Below, piece by piece: positions 1 to 6,549 of a DNA stretch of 64,000 nucleotides. Under the pieces are notes generated by a model. It made no database searches. It worked only from the letters and a program-made list of their open reading frames with translations, and was not told where the DNA came from. How positions within the stretch are numbered: position 1 is the first letter of the stretch; the number at the start of each line of letters is the position of its first letter. Made by a program: the position numbers and the translations under genes. This DNA comes from JAVVHH01 sp964613945 (GTDB lineage Bacteria; Pseudomonadota; Alphaproteobacteria; Acetobacterales; Acetobacteraceae), in assembly GCA_964613945.1 (NCBI GenBank), contig CAZTJC010000018.1:1-64000 (forward strand), written 5' to 3'.

Positions 1-449
1 TCCAGCGTCATGATGGAGTAGGACGCGGCCTCCTCCGGTTTGCCGTACTGGTTCATCAGCGCCATGTACAGGCCGCCATTGGTGTCGTTCAGCGCCGCCA
101 CCACCGCCAGCGTCGACAGCCCGGCAAACCAGCCCGAGGTGATCGGCGCTTCGCCCAGGAAGTGCCCGAGGATCAACCCGGCGATGATGCCCATGGCGAT
201 CTTGCTGCCGAGCAGTACGCCACCGTGACGTGCGACCCGGGGCAGCGAGCGGACCGAGATCGTGGCGCCCATGCAGACGTAGAACACCGCCAGGATCGGC
301 AGCGCGCCGGTGAACAACGCGCCGGTGAACGAGCCAAAGAACGCCCCGGTGGTCGGCGCGAACGTCACCAGGATGGCACTGAACACCAGCGGGACGATCA
401 TCATGCCGCCGGGGATGCGATCCAGCGTCTGCTTGATCCCAATCTGCAT
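1..449 (-). CDS. kdgT: 2-keto-3-deoxygluconate permease, 3' end cut by window edge
   Basis: The first 149 codons of a KdgT-family transporter run off the left edge of the window. The product is an inner-membrane proton symporter for 2-keto-3-deoxygluconate, an intermediate of pectin and uronate breakdown. The N-terminus opens with MQIGIKQTLDRIPGGMMIVP and continues through PILAVFYVCMGA and GWFAGLSTLAVVAALNDTNGG, which follow the Escherichia coli KdgT N-terminus closely. Several hydrophobic helices are visible. The ATG at 449 is preceded by GGGAG about 8 bp upstream, which supports this start. A 17-bp palindrome lies just upstream at 470-486. The partner genes of a KDG pathway would be beyond the left edge, so they cannot be checked here. 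Confidence 0.85.
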   Translation of the reverse strand, partial: MQIGIKQTLDRIPGGMMIVPLVFSAILVTFAPTTGAFFGSFTGALFTGALPILAVFYVCMGATISVRSLPRVARHGGVLLGSKIAMGIIAGLILGHFLGEAPITSGWFAGLSTLAVVAALNDTNGGLYMALMNQYGKPEEAASYSIMTL

Positions 450-469
450 CGATCGTCACTCCCAGTCAT

Positions 470-486
470 TTGCGCAAAATGCGCAA
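470..486. promoter_or_regulatory. Perfect palindrome upstream of kdgT, probable operator
   Basis: TTGCGCA-AAA-TGCGCAA is a perfect 7-bp inverted repeat with a 3-bp spacer, 21-37 bp upstream of the kdgT ATG. The size and place suit a dimeric repressor of the GntR or IclR type. The regulator is not identified. Confidence 0.45.
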
Positions 487-537
487 CTTTGTTTCTGGGA
501 TCGAGGTAACCCTGATTAGATCAGATCGCAATGACCA

Positions 538-561
538 AAACGCGCAGTATTCTGCGCGTTT
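538..561 (-). terminator. Stem-loop after the SCO gene
   Basis: A perfect 10-bp stem (AAACGCGCAG / CTGCGCGTTT) with a 4-nt loop lies 8 bp beyond the stop of the minus-strand SCO gene. Read on the minus strand it ends in four T. It is a good candidate intrinsic terminator for the copper cluster. Confidence 0.6.
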
Positions 562-568
562 CGATCAT

Positions 569-1180
569 CTACCGCGACATGATCGCGCCGAGATCGTGGG
601 CGATGCCATCCGGGTTCTGGTCAGCCCGGATGATGCCGGCAAAGCCGCCATTGGGGCCCATGACGTAAAGCACCGAGCTATGATCCACCGTGTAGTCCGA
701 CGACCCCGCACTCGCCGGATGCACCGCGTAATAGACGTGATATTTCTTCGCCACGTCCGCGATCTGGGCCGGGGTGCCGGTCAGGCCCTCGATGCGCGGA
801 CTGAACGCCGTCACGTAGTGTCGCATCACGGCCGGGGTGTCGCGGGCCGGATCCACGGTGATGAACAGCGGCTGCACGCGGTCGGCTGTCGCGCCCAGCT
901 TGTCGAGCGCCTGGGCAATGTCGGCGAGCGTCGTCGGGCAGACGTCCGGGCAGAAGGTGTAGCCGAAATAGACCAGCAGGTACTTGCCGTGCAGATCGGT
1001 GGCGGTGACGGTCTTGCCGTCGCCATTGGTCAGCGTGAACGCGCCGCCGACGGCATCGGCCTGCGAGTCCGGTGCAGGAGCCGGACGGCCGATCGACAGC
1101 AGCGCGACGGCGCCGAGGAGCAGCACCGCCGCAATCGCGCTGACGATCAGCGGCAGGAGTTTGGAGGATTTAGTCGCCAT
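569..1180 (-). CDS. SCO1/SenC/PrrC family copper chaperone
   Basis: This 203-residue protein has an N-terminal membrane anchor (about residues 8-30) followed by a thioredoxin-fold SCO domain in the periplasm. The copper ligands of the family are all visible: C77 and C81 in FCPDVCP, and H167 in VDHSS. SCO proteins deliver copper to the CuA centre of cytochrome c oxidase or keep its cysteines reduced. The ATG at 1180 was chosen because the protein then begins directly before the anchor; it overlaps the upstream CopD-fusion gene by 11 bp, which implies translational coupling. A longer in-frame reading to 1294 is possible but carries an Arg-rich, unlikely extension. The family call is firm; the exact oxidase partner is not shown. 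Confidence 0.9.
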   Translation of the reverse strand: MATKSSKLLPLIVSAIAAVLLLGAVALLSIGRPAPAPDSQADAVGGAFTLTNGDGKTVTATDLHGKYLLVYFGYTFCPDVCPTTLADIAQALDKLGATADRVQPLFITVDPARDTPAVMRHYVTAFSPRIEGLTGTPAQIADVAKKYHVYYAVHPASAGSSDYTVDHSSVLYVMGPNGGFAGIIRADQNPDGIAHDLGAIMSR

Positions 1181-2447
1181 GATGGTGATGACCTTCGGAG
1201 CCAGCAGCGAGCGGGTTGGTGCAGATCTCCTGGACCAGCGCGGCCAGGAGGGCGGGCGAAAGCGTGCCGGGCTCGGCCGACCGCATCCAGCCATTGGGGT
1301 CGATCAGCAATTCCGATCCGGACAGCCCGGCGGCGTCGGTGCCGAGCACGAGGGCGTAGGCCTGCGCGACGGCCGGGTCGGTCGTGGCGCAGCCGGGGCC
1401 CGGCGCCCCGACGGTGACCGTTGTGACGACGGCATCATCCAGCGGCGTGGCCGGGGTCGCGCCAGGGAATACGAGGCGGACGGCGCGCCCGCGCAGATCG
1501 GCCAGGGTCAGCCGGCGCCCATCCGGGCAGGCGGCGGTCAGCTCCGGCGCTGCCAGCGGGACCGGCCAGCTGCCGCTCCCGCGCTTGGCGATGCCGGCAT
1601 TGTTGGCGCGCAGGAAGTCGATCAACGCCCATCGGTCGTCGACGGACAATGCCTCGCCGAAGCCCGGCATCGCCAGGCTACCGTCGGGCGCCTCGATCCC
1701 ATGCGTCAGCCACCAGAACATCTCGCCGTCCGTGTGGCCCCATAGATGCGCGGCAGTCAGGTCGGCCGGCGGTACGGCCAGGCCGGCGGCAAGTGGCCCG
1801 TCGCCGTGGCCGGTGCTGCCATGACACGCGGCGCAGGTTTCGGGATACAGCGCTGCGCCATGAATGATCGCCGCCGCCGCGAAGCCGGTCGGCGAGCGGT
1901 AGAAGCTGGTCGGGGTGGCCGGCACGAACAGCAGGCGTAGGTCCGGCACTGCCCACCAGGCGGTCAGCGTCATCACCGCCACCGCCACCGGCCGCCACCG
2001 CCGCAGGGCCAGTGCCCCCGCCAGCAGCAGCCCGGCAGCCGCCAACTCGACCAATGCGAGCACGACAATCTGCTTGAACTCCGGATCCTCGTTGACGGTC
2101 ACCAGGCTCGGCTGCACCGGGAACGGCCAGACCGGCTGTTCGTGCAACGACGGCGGCAAATTGCTCAGCACGCCGGCCGCGACGATGATGGCCAGGCCGA
2201 ACCCGGTCTGTACCGCGATACTGCGAACGAGGCTGCGCTTGGCCGCCGCCGGGTCGCCGCGGAGCAGCGCCGGCGCCAGTCGGTAGCGATTAGCCAGCGC
2301 GAAGGCGAACAGCACGCCGAACAGCGCCAACTTGCCCATCGCCACCCAGCCATAGGCGGTGCCGATCAGACCGGGAATGCTGGCGATCAGCTCCCACCCC
2401 TGGAACCCGGCGGTGACAACCATCGCGACCACGCACGCCTTGCCCAA
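1170..2447 (-). CDS. CopD-type membrane protein fused to cytochrome c and thioredoxin-like domain (N-terminus in gap)
   Basis: The visible 425 residues begin inside an open frame at the N gap (first codon TTG is internal), so the true start is missing. The first 170 residues hold several membrane helices with the CopD-type segment YGWVAMGKLALF...ALANRYRLAP. A class I cytochrome c domain follows: haem-binding CAACH at visible residues 205-209, with a likely Met ligand in LAMPGF. The last 130 residues look like a degraded thioredoxin/SCO-like domain (RLTLADLRGRAVRLVF, then LLIDPNGWMRS) and end in a His-rich tail GHHHHGD. CopD proteins move copper across the inner membrane. The gene leads into SCO with an 11-bp overlap. 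Role in copper supply to oxidase is inferred from domains and neighbours. Confidence 0.8.
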   Translation of the reverse strand: MGKACVVAMVVTAGFQGWELIASIPGLIGTAYGWVAMGKLALFGVLFAFALANRYRLAPALLRGDPAAAKRSLVRSIAVQTGFGLAIIVAAGVLSNLPPSLHEQPVWPFPVQPSLVTVNEDPEFKQIVVLALVELAAAGLLLAGALALRRWRPVAVAVMTLTAWWAVPDLRLLFVPATPTSFYRSPTGFAAAAIIHGAALYPETCAACHGSTGHGDGPLAAGLAVPPADLTAAHLWGHTDGEMFWWLTHGIEAPDGSLAMPGFGEALSVDDRWALIDFLRANNAGIAKRGSGSWPVPLAAPELTAACPDGRRLTLADLRGRAVRLVFPGATPATPLDDAVVTTVTVGAPGPGCATTDPAVAQAYALVLGTDAAGLSGSELLIDPNGWMRSAEPGTLSPALLAALVQEICTNPLAAGSEGHHHHGD

Positions 2448-2547
2448 NNNNNNNNNNNNNNNNNNNNNNNNNNNNNNNNNNNNNNNNNNNNNNNNNNNNN
2501 NNNNNNNNNNNNNNNNNNNNNNNNNNNNNNNNNNNNNNNNNNNNNNN
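2448..2547. other. Assembly gap (100 N)
   Basis: A run of exactly 100 N, the usual placeholder for a gap of unknown length. The N-terminus of the CopD fusion lies in it. Confidence 0.98.
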
Positions 2548-2600
2548 GTCGGTCAACAACCGGGCTTGTCGATGCTCCGAGCGCGGGCTAGCACGGCGCC

Positions 2601-2987
2601 ATGTTGGCGCCATCCGCCCTGCGGAGTTCGACCAGAGGGGTGCCCGGCCTGTTGCTGGCGGCATTGTTCCTCGCCGTGCGGCTGCTGGTCTCGTCCATGG
2701 CGATGGCGGCCCCGATGCCGAACGCGATCGCCGGCGCCATCGTGATCTGCCACACCGGCCTCGACGACGATGCACCGCCGGCGCCAGGACACGACCCTGC
2801 CTGCCTGGTGTGCCCGGCGTGTCATGTCGTGAGCGAGGTCGGCGTGCCGATGCCGGCGCCGGCGGTGATGCCGGAGGTTGTCGGCGGCGATATTGGCCGG
2901 GTTGGTGCGCCGCCTGGCTCGACCGGGCCGCCGCGCCAGCCGCGCGTGACCGCCTATCCAACGGGACCGCCAGTCGCCCCGATCTGA
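2601..2987 (+). CDS. DUF2946 family protein
   Basis: This 128-residue protein matches the DUF2946 pattern: an N-terminal hydrophobic segment (about residues 14-36), then VICHTG, and a cysteine-rich HDPACLVCPACH stretch near residue 64, followed by a Pro/Gly-rich tail. DUF2946 genes are commonly found beside PCuAC, CopC/CopD and TonB receptors in copper regions, which is the case here. The function is unknown; metal binding by the Cys/His cluster is inference. It is followed 62 bp later by the PCuAC gene on the same strand. It lies on the small contig between two assembly gaps. Confidence 0.7.
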   Translation: MLAPSALRSSTRGVPGLLLAALFLAVRLLVSSMAMAAPMPNAIAGAIVICHTGLDDDAPPAPGHDPACLVCPACHVVSEVGVPMPAPAVMPEVVGGDIGRVGAPPGSTGPPRQPRVTAYPTGPPVAPI

Positions 2988-3049
2988 GCACCGTGAAGCG
3001 GCCCGCTGCCTGGCGCGGCCGTATGGCCCTGCCCTGTCGAGGACCCCAA

Positions 3050-3535
3050 ATGTCTTTATCGAGAAAACTGCTGCCACTGGCAGGAATCCTGCTATTCGGC
3101 GCGCCTGCCATCGCCGGCGAGATCGTGGCCGATCACCCCTGGTCGCGCGCCACCCCGCCCGGCGCCAGCACCGGTGCGTTCTACGTCACGCTGACGAGCC
3201 CGGACGGCGATCGGCTGGTCGGTGCGACCTCGCCGGCCTCCAGTGGCGCGAGCGTGCACGACATGACCATGGACGGAAACATCATGCGCATGCGCGAGGT
3301 GGTCGGCGGGTTGGCGTTGCCACCGGGTCAGGCTGTCGCGCTGCAGCCCGGCGGCTATCACATCATGCTCACCGGCCTGAAAGCGCCGCTGAAGCGTGGC
3401 GAAACCGTCCAGTTACACCTCACCTTCGCCAAATCGCCGCCGCTCGATCTCAGTGCTCCGATCGCTGGCATCGGCGCATCCAGTGCACCCGGCGCCACCC
3501 CGAGCCCGGCAATGCCGGGCATGAAAATGAATTGA
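3050..3535 (+). CDS. PCu(A)C periplasmic copper chaperone
   Basis: A 161-residue secreted protein with a signal peptide (about residues 1-22, cleavage near AIAG) and a PCuAC (former DUF461) cupredoxin-like domain. The copper-binding pattern is visible: H70, M81, H104 and M106, close to the family consensus HX10MX21HXM, with further Met at 72, 74 and 79 and a Met-rich C-terminal tail (MPGMKMN). PCuAC proteins pass Cu(I) to SCO or directly to cytochrome oxidase, which fits the SCO gene nearby. The ATG at 3050 has GAGGA at a good distance. The start of copC follows 12 bp after the stop, so the two are co-transcribed. Confidence 0.9.
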   Translation: MSLSRKLLPLAGILLFGAPAIAGEIVADHPWSRATPPGASTGAFYVTLTSPDGDRLVGATSPASSGASVHDMTMDGNIMRMREVVGGLALPPGQAVALQPGGYHIMLTGLKAPLKRGETVQLHLTFAKSPPLDLSAPIAGIGASSAPGATPSPAMPGMKMN

Positions 3536-3547
3536 CAGGAAATGCCG

Positions 3548-3735
3548 ATGTCCCGCTTCACCTTCCCGTTGATCATCACCGCAACCCTGCTCGGCAGCGC
3601 CGGTGCCGCCTTGGCCCATGCGCATCTGCGTAGTGCCAGCCCGGCCGTCGACAGCACGGTCGCCACCGCGCCCACCGAGGTCGCGATCACCTTCTCCGAA
3701 GCCGTCGAGCCCAACTTCAGCAGCATCGAAGTCCA
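3548..3735 (+). CDS. copC: CopC domain protein, 3' end lost in gap
   Basis: The first 62 residues of a CopC (YobA-like) periplasmic copper-binding protein are visible before the gap. After a signal peptide ending near ALAHA the mature chain begins HAHLRSASPAVDSTV, the CopC N-terminus with its Cu(II) ligand His, then EVAITFSEAVEPNFSSIEV. The ATG at 3548 is preferred to the one at 3542 because AGGAA then sits 6 bp upstream; at 3542 it would touch the start codon. CopC is normally followed by, or fused to, CopD. The only CopD sequence nearby is on the other side of the first gap and on the opposite strand, which raises a contig-orientation question. Confidence 0.8.
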
Positions 3736-3835
3736 NNNNNNNNNNNNNNNNNNNNNNNNNNNNNNNNNNNNNNNNNNNNNNNNNNNNNNNNNNNNNNNNN
3801 NNNNNNNNNNNNNNNNNNNNNNNNNNNNNNNNNNN
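3736..3835. other. Assembly gap (100 N)
   Basis: A second run of exactly 100 N. It swallows the 3' ends of copC (from the left) and of the SDR gene (from the right). Confidence 0.98.
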
Positions 3836-4525
3836 CGTGGGCAGGTGGCCCAGCAACAGGCTGGACGCCATCTCCGCCTCGACCTGCTCGAACGAGCGCT
3901 CTTCTTTGGTCGCGCGGGCGGCGATCATAGCATCGACCTTCTCCGTCCGCGTCAGGCCGGGATGCACCGTGTTGACCGTGATCCCCGTGCCGCCCAGCTC
4001 GTCGGCCAGGTTCTTGCTCAGTGCCGTCACCGCGACGTTGCGGACCGTGCCGACGAGGTCGCCGGTACGGCGCGCGCCGAGGCCGCTGATGTTGATGATC
4101 CGCCCCCACCTCGCCCGGCGCATGCCCGGCAACAGCGCGTGCGACGTGCGCAGGTAGCCCATGACCTTGGTGTTCATGTGGCGCTGCATCGACTCCCATG
4201 TCGTCTCGGATGCCGCCGGCACCGCTGCCTGCCCCGCCGGCGCGGCGGCGCAGTTGACCAGGATCTGCGCACCGCCGAACGCGCGCTCCACCGCGGCCGC
4301 CATGCCGGCCACGGCGGCATCATCGGTCGTGTCCGCCGCCACGCCGAGCGTCGGGCGCCCGAACTCGTCGGCCAACGCGCCTGCGACGCTCACCGCCTCG
4401 GCTTCGGTGCGTGACACCAGGACGACGCTCGCCCCTTCGGCCGCCAACACGCGCGCCGCCGCCAGCCCGATGCCGCGCGTTCCGCCGGTGATGACGGCGA
4501 CCTTGCCGGTGAGATCGAGATCCAT
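3836..4525 (-). CDS. SDR-family oxidoreductase lacking YxxxK, C-terminus in gap
   Basis: The visible 230 residues form a Rossmann-fold short-chain dehydrogenase: TGGTRGIG (TGxxxGxG, residues 13-20), the NCAA segment in place of NNAG, and INISG with the expected catalytic Ser. Where the family has YxxxK followed by AAVxxLT, this protein reads GTVRN followed by VAVTALS, so both the catalytic Tyr and Lys appear to be replaced (by Gly and Asn). It may be a catalytically altered SDR, a binding protein, or use other residues. The ATG at 4525 is the first residue of a typical MDLDLTGKVAVITGG start. The C-terminus is missing in the gap. It diverges from the TIGR02466 gene across a 154-bp promoter region. 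Confidence 0.8.
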
Positions 4526-4679
4526 CGTTTGTTCAATCCTCTTGCGTCAGGGCTCAGCTAGCCACCATCGGCCGGGGCTCGGCAACCGACCCAGCCCGGG
4601 CATTGTCATCGGACTGCCACTATCGGCCCGGGAATCATCCGTATAACCGGCGCCCACACGTGCGCTTGGAGGTTTTCGC

Positions 4680-5303
4680 ATGGACGAGATCGAAGGGCTG
4701 TTTCCGATCCCCCTCATGCGCTCGCCGGGCTTTCTCGACCCGGCGACGGTGGCCGCGCTGACCGCCGAAATCCTCGACGTCCGGCTGCGCCGCAACTCGA
4801 ACTCGGCCCAGCTGTCGCACACGGAGATCATCCGCCCGGATGCGAGCCCGCTGTATCGCCGGGTCGCCGATGTCGCGGCGGGTAAGGTAGCCGAGTTCGG
4901 CACCCTGCTGTTCGGCGATCGGCTCGGCTGGGTAGTCAAGGAGATGTGGACCAACGTGCTCGAGCATGGTGGCGGCCAGTCCATGCACGGCCATGCCAAC
5001 AGCTTCGTTTCCGGCATCATCTACCTGACCCCGTCGCACCCGTCGGCGCACACCGTGTTCGTCCGCAACCCGGGCGGCACCGACTTCACCTTTCGCCATA
5101 ATTCCCGGACCGCGCAGATCGGCCCGTTCAACGCGGGCAAATACGTGACGCCGGAGATCGGCGTCGGCGACATGATCCTGTTCCCCAGCTACCTGCTGCA
5201 CGAGGTTCCGCGTAATCAGGGCGGCCAACGCATCACGCTGGCCTTCAACGCCATCCCAGATCGGCTCGACAGCTGGGGCTACACGATCGGCCTGACCCCG
5301 TGA
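4680..5303 (+). CDS. TIGR02466-type putative 2OG-Fe(II) oxygenase
   Basis: A complete 207-residue cytosolic protein of the TIGR02466 family, related to iron/2-oxoglutarate dioxygenases. The region MHGHANSFVSGIIYL (H103, H105), then LFPSYLLHEVP (H174) and GQRITLAFN (R184), supplies a plausible iron-binding His pair and the Arg for 2-oxoglutarate. The usual acidic iron ligand is not obvious, as in other members. The substrate is unknown. A strong GGAGG lies 8 bp upstream of the ATG. The next gene starts with a GTG that overlaps this stop, so the two form an operon. Confidence 0.75.
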   Translation: MDEIEGLFPIPLMRSPGFLDPATVAALTAEILDVRLRRNSNSAQLSHTEIIRPDASPLYRRVADVAAGKVAEFGTLLFGDRLGWVVKEMWTNVLEHGGGQSMHGHANSFVSGIIYLTPSHPSAHTVFVRNPGGTDFTFRHNSRTAQIGPFNAGKYVTPEIGVGDMILFPSYLLHEVPRNQGGQRITLAFNAIPDRLDSWGYTIGLTP

Positions 5304-5632
5304 GGCGCATGCTCGTCGCAGCGCTGTTGCTTGGCGCCGGCGATTGCTCGGCCGCTGAACTGCCGCGCCTGACCGGCACACTGATCGGGCCGGGGGAACG
5401 CACCGCGCTGTTCGCAGAACCGGGCGGCACGGTTCCAGCCGCGATCGGCGAACACATCGGCGACTATGTCGTCAGCGGCATCGAACCCGGCCGCGTGCGC
5501 CTCGACAAGTCCGGCCGGCAAATCGTGGTCTCACTGGAGGCGGCAGCGGCGGCAGCGGCGGCAGCGGCGGTGCCCCAGTCGGGCGCGACCTTCGGGCTGG
5601 TGCTGCGGCAACCGGGTCCCGCCGACGACTAG
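5300..5632 (+). CDS. Small exported protein with poly-alanine tract
   Basis: A 110-residue protein with a signal-like N-terminus (LVAALLLGAG) starting at a GTG that overlaps the previous stop; an ATG at 5309 is an alternative. The core, LTGTLIGPGERTALFAEPGG then IGDYVVSGIEPGRVRL, loosely resembles the short periplasmic modules of type II secretion proteins of the GspC/PulC and PilP kind, but no secretion genes are nearby and I would not name it. Near residue 85 a run of ten alanines is encoded by a 9-bp tandem repeat. Function unknown. Confidence 0.6.
   Translation: MRRMLVAALLLGAGDCSAAELPRLTGTLIGPGERTALFAEPGGTVPAAIGEHIGDYVVSGIEPGRVRLDKSGRQIVVSLEAAAAAAAAAAVPQSGATFGLVLRQPGPADD
5539..5574. repeat. 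9-bp tandem repeat encoding poly-Ala
   Basis: Three exact copies of GGCGGCAGC (5539-5565) plus a degenerate fourth copy lie inside the small exported protein gene. The unit is in frame (three codons), so slippage would change the alanine run without breaking the frame. Confidence 0.85.
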
Positions 5633-5667
5633 AGCCGTTGGATCGGGCAAACATGAACAAGCTGTCA

Positions 5668-5718
5668 TAATCTCGTCGCTGTAATCTCGTCTCCCGCTAT
5701 GCGACGGACAGTCTCGTC
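5668..5718. repeat. Three short direct repeats before the PEP-CTERM gene
   Basis: TAATCTCGTC occurs at 5668-5677 and 5682-5691, and a related CAGTCTCGTC at 5709-5718, 19-69 bp before the PEP-CTERM start. The spacing of the first two is 14 bp and of the last two 27 bp. These could be activator sites; there is no other evidence. Confidence 0.35.
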
Positions 5719-5736
5719 ACTGCGGAATCAACGTCC

Positions 5737-6549
5737 ATGAAATCCATTCTTCCCATCGCCCTGGCCGGCGTGCTCGCGTCGGTTGGCCCGGCGCTGGCCG
5801 TTCCCACCACCATCTGGGCTGTCGATGCCAGCGCCACCGGGTCCGGCACCAGCAGCAACGCCTATGCGGAGCAGTTCTCGCTCACCGGCCAGTTGCTGCA
5901 GCGTGTCACGCTCGGCTCCGGCTTCAATCCCAACGGCATCGCGATCGTCGGCAACACCGGCTACGTCTCGTCCGACACCAACGGCAACCTTTACACGTTC
6001 AACCTCAGCACGGGCGCGCTCGGCGCGACCTACAAGACGGGGCAGAATGCCCTGGGCCCGCTGACGTTCGACGGCAGCGCGCTGCTGGCCGGCGACTTCA
6101 CCGGCGGCAACCGGGTCAATCGCCTGTCGCTGACGGGTGCCTCACTGGGCTCGTTCACCATCGGCAACTGTGGCAGCTACTGCAACGGGCTCGAATTCGA
6201 AGCCGGCGCCCTGGTCGCCAACCGCGGCCAGAATGTCGGGCCGTTCGATCGCTACAGCTCGACCGGCACCCTGCTGCAGGCGAACGCCTTCACCGCGGGC
6301 GACGCCGGCGCGCTGGCCTACAACCCCGATAACCGCACGCAATACGCCGCGGTCTCCGGTGGTCAGGGTGGCTTTACCACGTCGCCGGGCGGCACCGTCG
6401 TCGCCTTCGGCGGCACGATCGCCGATAGCGGCTTTGGCACGGCCGACCGCTTCATCAACGACCTGGCGATCCAGGTGCCGGAGCCGGCGACGCTGACGCT
6501 GCTGGCCGCCGGGCTGGCCATGATCGGCGTTCGCCGCCGCCGCGCCTAA
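5737..6549 (+). CDS. PEP-CTERM sorting domain protein
   Basis: A 270-residue exported protein: signal peptide (residues 1-21, cleavage near ALA), a Gly/Ser/Thr/Asn-rich body with repeated beta-strand-like segments (NGIAIVGNTGYVSSDTNGNL, like a beta-propeller), and a C-terminal sorting signal: VPEPAT, a hydrophobic helix, then the basic end RRRRA. PEP-CTERM tails are cut and anchored by an exosortase (EpsH/XrtA), usually in exopolysaccharide-forming bacteria. No exosortase is in this window. The stop overlaps by 4 bp the stop of the convergent spermidine-synthase-like gene, and a strong hairpin follows at once. Confidence 0.85.
   Translation: MKSILPIALAGVLASVGPALAVPTTIWAVDASATGSGTSSNAYAEQFSLTGQLLQRVTLGSGFNPNGIAIVGNTGYVSSDTNGNLYTFNLSTGALGATYKTGQNALGPLTFDGSALLAGDFTGGNRVNRLSLTGASLGSFTIGNCGSYCNGLEFEAGALVANRGQNVGPFDRYSSTGTLLQANAFTAGDAGALAYNPDNRTQYAAVSGGQGGFTTSPGGTVVAFGGTIADSGFGTADRFINDLAIQVPEPATLTLLAAGLAMIGVRRRRA

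Noticed and set aside
2290..3111. Open frames reading across the 100-N gaps
   Set aside because: The N run has no known length, so any frame joining both sides is artificial. The same applies at 3413-4525.
5539..5574. CRISPR-like repeat
   Set aside because: Repeats are 9 bp, contiguous and in a coding frame; no spacers and no cas genes.
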